A stretch of DNA of 7,636 bases from Candidatus Micrarchaeia archaeon. Lineage in GTDB: Archaea > Micrarchaeota > Micrarchaeia > Anstonellales > JAHKLY01. The DNA lies in NCBI GenBank assembly GCA_041653315.1, contig JBAZFO010000047.1, forward strand, positions 1 through 7,636. The letters are read 5' to 3'. The notes beneath the pieces are model-generated. The model did no database searches. It had not been told where the DNA came from and saw only the letters and a program-made list of their open reading frames with translations. Shown piece after piece: positions 5,587 through 7,636 of the stretch. Position 1 is the stretch's first letter. The number at the start of each line of letters is the position of its first letter. The position numbers and the translations under genes are program-made.

Positions 5587-6722
5587 AAAGAACTTTTATA
5601 CATAAGTATTCATTATTCGTTTCTTCTAAATACTGGCTTGTTTTTTCTCTTGTTATGTTATTGTCTTTTTTTGCTTTGATCGCTATGATGGGACTTGAAA
5701 CGAAATCCATGGAATATTCAGATATGATACCAGACGATCTTGAGGTTTTTCAGACTATGGAATTAATTTCGTCTGGATTTGGAGGAACTTCCTCAGTGAT
5801 TATAGCATTACAAATTGAACCTGAATATATTGAAGATGAAATAGTAGATATCAGAGATTATAGAGTAATTCAGCAGATAGATTTACTATCTGAAATAATG
5901 TCGGGTGCAGATAATGTTCTTGATGTTAGTTCTCCTGCTTCTTATCTTAAAACATTAAATGGGGGCGAGCTTCCAAAAACCGATTATAAGATCAAAAAAT
6001 TAATTTCAGAGAATCCGGAGATTTTTGAAAGTTATATAAGTTCTGATTATTCCCTTGCAGTTATTAATATACGTGTTTCAGATTCCTTTGACCCTAATCA
6101 GATGATTGATGATTTTAATATGGCGCTTTTGGAGATTCCAAATATGAGAGGTTTAAAAATAACTTTAACTGGAGATACAATTGCGTCTGCGATAGTTCAA
6201 GAGGAAATTACTCCAGATATTACCAAAACATCTATTGTTTCATTTATAGGAATTATTTTGATTTCATTTTTACTTTTCCGTTCAATTAAATTTGGTCTTA
6301 CCCCGCTTGGGACAATTTTGATTGGGATTGTATGGACTATGGGATTTGTGTCTGTTTTTGGAATGAGTTTAAGTTCAATGACTTCTGGAGCTATTTCAAT
6401 GATAATGGGCATAGGTATTGATTTTGGAATCCAGATCTCTTCAAGATATAAATACGAGAAAAAGAATTCTGTTTCTGTTGAAAATGCAATGGAAAAAACG
6501 CTTAATGCGACATTGATTCCTATTTTCATAACAACTCTTGCCGCAATAATTGGTTTTCAGGCAATGAGTCTTGGACAGTTAAAAATATTGGGCGAACTTG
6601 GAACTATAATGAGCTATGGAGTTGTAATGTGTTCATTAGCAGCAATAACCTTTGTGCCTTCAATGATTATAATTTTTGAAAAACATAGTTTAAAAAATTA
6701 TATAAAATCCTATTTTAAGTGA
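5571..6722 (+). CDS. RND-superfamily exporter, C-terminal half (6 TM)
   Basis: This 383-residue protein repeats the plan of the previous gene: TM1 at 22-40, an extracellular domain at about 45-215, then helices at about 220-236, 241-264, 266-290, 312-334 and 338-369. It parallels the first half at MEYSDMIPDDLEVFQ and VDIRDYRVI, which shows the internal duplication of RND pumps spread over two genes. The TM4 motif MGIGIDFGIQISSRY keeps D284 but has Phe285 where the family usually has Tyr. Together the halves would form one 12-TM unit, possibly assembled into a trimer as in other RND pumps. ATG 5571 overlaps the end of the first gene, so translation is probably coupled and yields near-equal amounts. 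The C-terminus is short and basic with no accessory domain. It ends in TGA, unlike the other complete genes here. The substrate is unknown. Confidence 0.88.
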   Translation: MEKNLKRTFIHKYSLFVSSKYWLVFSLVMLLSFFALIAMMGLETKSMEYSDMIPDDLEVFQTMELISSGFGGTSSVIIALQIEPEYIEDEIVDIRDYRVIQQIDLLSEIMSGADNVLDVSSPASYLKTLNGGELPKTDYKIKKLISENPEIFESYISSDYSLAVINIRVSDSFDPNQMIDDFNMALLEIPNMRGLKITLTGDTIASAIVQEEITPDITKTSIVSFIGIILISFLLFRSIKFGLTPLGTILIGIVWTMGFVSVFGMSLSSMTSGAISMIMGIGIDFGIQISSRYKYEKKNSVSVENAMEKTLNATLIPIFITTLAAIIGFQAMSLGQLKILGELGTIMSYGVVMCSLAAITFVPSMIIIFEKHSLKNYIKSYFK

Positions 6723-6771
6723 ATGTAACTTAAATAATTAACCTTTATGATTATTTAAAAGAGAGAACTAA
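6723..6771. other. Spacer after the exporter operon
   Basis: An AT-rich stretch without a convincing open frame, hairpin or T tract, so the operon terminator cannot be placed here with confidence. Confidence 0.4.
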
Positions 6772-6829
6772 TTTTAAAAATCAAACGATAATTCAATAAT
6801 TTAAACGATAGTTTTAAAAATCAAACGAT
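6772..6829 (+). repeat. Three AAACGAT direct repeats with 20-bp period before the antitoxin gene
   Basis: AAACGAT occurs at 6783-6789, 6803-6809 and 6823-6829, exactly 20 bp apart. The outer two belong to identical 18-bp copies, TTTTAAAAATCAAACGAT, at 6772-6789 and 6812-6829. The last copy ends 12 bp before ATG 6842. Exact phasing over about two helical turns puts all sites on one face of the DNA, as expected for cooperative binding of a repressor. The N-terminal winged helix of the downstream antitoxin is the natural candidate. Confidence 0.7.
6812..6820 (+). promoter_or_regulatory. Probable TATA box of the toxin-antitoxin operon
   Basis: TTTTAAAAA is centred about 26 nt before ATG 6842, which gives a leaderless transcript and fits the absence of a ribosome-binding site. 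It lies between the second and third AAACGAT sites, so a bound repressor would block TBP. A second AT-rich match, AATATATAA at 6830-6838, is too close to the start to serve. Confidence 0.4.
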
Positions 6830-6841
6830 TAATATATAAGT

Positions 6842-7384
6842 ATGGAATTAACAAAAACCGAATGGAAAATAATTGAATTATTTGCTGAAAACTCAACTAA
6901 AAGTTATTTTGTAAAAGAAATTTCTCGTTTATTAAATATCTCTTCTGGTTCATCAAGTAAATTATGTTTCAAACTGTCAAAAGAAAATATTTTAATAAAA
7001 AAACAAAGAGGGAATATTATATTTTATTCTTTAAATCAGGATCTGTTTTATGTAAAAGAACTAAAAAAATTAATATTTTTATCTAAATTAAAAAATTATA
7101 AAAAAATATTACAAAATAATGAATATCAATCCGTAGTTTTATATGGTTCATACGCAAACGGAGAATATATAGAAAAAAGCGATATTGATTTGTTGATAAT
7201 AACAAATATAGATGAAAAAAAGGTAAGAAAAAATTTAGAATCGTTATATAAACTCAACAAAGAGATTTCAATTCTTGTTTTTCCTTTTTCAAAATGGTTG
7301 GAATTAAAAAAGAAAAACGAACCAATTTATAAAGAGATTATTGCAAATAATATATTATTGTATGGGGAAAAATTGGTGATTTAA
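6842..7384 (+). CDS. Winged-helix plus nucleotidyltransferase (MNT) antitoxin
   Basis: The 180-residue protein has an N-terminal winged helix (residues 1-75; LLNISSGSSSKLCFKLSKEN as recognition region, RGNIIFYSLN as wing) and a C-terminal minimal nucleotidyltransferase of the DNA polymerase-beta superfamily. The catalytic signature is at residues 102-116: GSYANGE, then SDIDLLI with D114 and D116 as metal ligands. A third carboxylate is not obvious; E141 in NKEISILVF is the nearest candidate. In characterised MNT-HEPN pairs the nucleotidyltransferase acts as antitoxin by adding AMP groups to the HEPN toxin. Here the next gene is a HEPN protein that starts on the last base of this stop codon, which supports the same role. 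The winged helix suggests autoregulation through the upstream repeats. The mRNA is probably leaderless. Compared with the smallest MNT proteins (about 100-140 aa), the extra length is the DNA-binding domain. Confidence 0.87.
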   Translation: MELTKTEWKIIELFAENSTKSYFVKEISRLLNISSGSSSKLCFKLSKENILIKKQRGNIIFYSLNQDLFYVKELKKLIFLSKLKNYKKILQNNEYQSVVLYGSYANGEYIEKSDIDLLIITNIDEKKVRKNLESLYKLNKEISILVFPFSKWLELKKKNEPIYKEIIANNILLYGEKLVI

Positions 7385-7636
7385 TGTCTATTGAAATACT
7401 TTTTGAAGAAGGACTTTTGAAAAAATGTATTCCTTCAAAAGAAAAAGCAGAAAAATCTATAGAGATTGCAGAAAAATATTTAGATAAAGCAAAAAAAGTT
7501 TTTGATCATCGAATGGATGATGTTGCAATTTTATTAGCATATTCATCTGCATTTCATGCATCTAGAGCAATTTTATTTAAAGAAGGAGTATCAGAAAGAA
7601 GTCATTATGCAGTTTGTGAATATTTAAAATACAAAC
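7384..7636 (+). CDS. HEPN-domain protein, probable toxin (5' part)
   Basis: ATG 7384 shares its A with the TAA of the antitoxin gene, and the frame is open to the window edge (84 residues seen). The visible part is alpha-helical: KAEKSIEIAEKYLDKAKKVF as an early helix, then the family-like core LAYSSAFHASRAILFKEGVS at residues 51-70 and RSHYAVCEYL at 72-81. This matches the UPF0332/COG1895-type HEPN pattern of 'yyA-fhaaRAlLf--G---ksH--v'. Many HEPN proteins are metal-independent RNases with an R-x4-6-H active site; in this subfamily that motif is expected in the missing C-terminus, so activity cannot be judged here. Coupling to an MNT gene makes it the likely toxin of the pair. HEPN proteins of this type are usually about 120-150 aa, so about half to two-thirds is seen. 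Confidence 0.82.
   Translation, partial: MSIEILFEEGLLKKCIPSKEKAEKSIEIAEKYLDKAKKVFDHRMDDVAILLAYSSAFHASRAILFKEGVSERSHYAVCEYLKYK

Noticed and set aside
6197..6529. Antisense open frame inside the second RND half
   Set aside because: Hydrophobic antisense shadow of transmembrane codons; no independent coding evidence.
6830..6838. AATATATAA as TATA box of the antitoxin gene
   Set aside because: It ends 3 nt before ATG 6842, so transcription would begin inside the coding region, and no alternative start codon follows near the N-terminus.
1..7636. CRISPR array, tRNA or rRNA gene, insertion sequence
   Set aside because: No repeat-spacer series, cloverleaf-like segment, conserved rRNA stretch, transposase-like protein or terminal inverted repeats were seen on either strand.

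Overview
This is an AT-rich archaeal window. The archaeal signals are TATA-like promoters placed about 25 bases upstream of start codons, some apparently leaderless, GGAGGT/GAGGTGA-type ribosome-binding sites on other genes, cell-surface proteins built from Ig-like (NEW3/COG1361-type) repeats with a C-terminal membrane anchor, a PadR-like regulator, a COG1033/HAE3-type RND exporter and an MNT-HEPN toxin-antitoxin pair. The Cys-rich and Ig-like surface modules recall DPANN or related small-genome archaea, but no taxonomic marker gene is present, so this placement is an inference.

Layout. 1-1031 (+): 3' part of a membrane-anchored surface protein that enters from outside the window and carries two copies of a C-x5-C-x5-C-x4-C module. 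1043-1156 (+): a possible 38-codon small gene. 1170-1553 (-): small lipoprotein with one carboxypeptidase-regulatory-like beta domain. 1590-2186 (-): rubrerythrin, complete with both diiron-site and rubredoxin-site ligands. 2187-2439: divergent control region with a TATA-like box on each side and an 18-bp direct repeat. 2440-6722 (+): probable operon of PadR-like regulator, Ig-like membrane-anchored protein, and an RND exporter encoded as two overlapping half-length genes. 6723-6841: a short control region with three AAACGAT sites exactly 20 bp apart. 6842-7636 (+): winged-helix/nucleotidyltransferase antitoxin followed, with a 1-nt overlap, by a HEPN protein that runs off the window.

How the parts work together. 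The central operon looks like a regulated export unit: a ligand-responsive repressor, an exoplasmic Ig-like protein that could act as adaptor or substrate receptor, and a 12-TM pump made from two 6-TM chains. The pump is the most unusual part. Its first gene has no ATG, GTG or TTG that would keep the first membrane helix, the two genes overlap by 16 nt on an A7 run, and the proton-relay motif differs between halves (E-Y in one, D-F in the other). The last two genes form an MNT-HEPN toxin-antitoxin module that probably represses its own promoter. Rubrerythrin serves peroxide detoxification and is probably transcribed independently of the lipoprotein beyond it.
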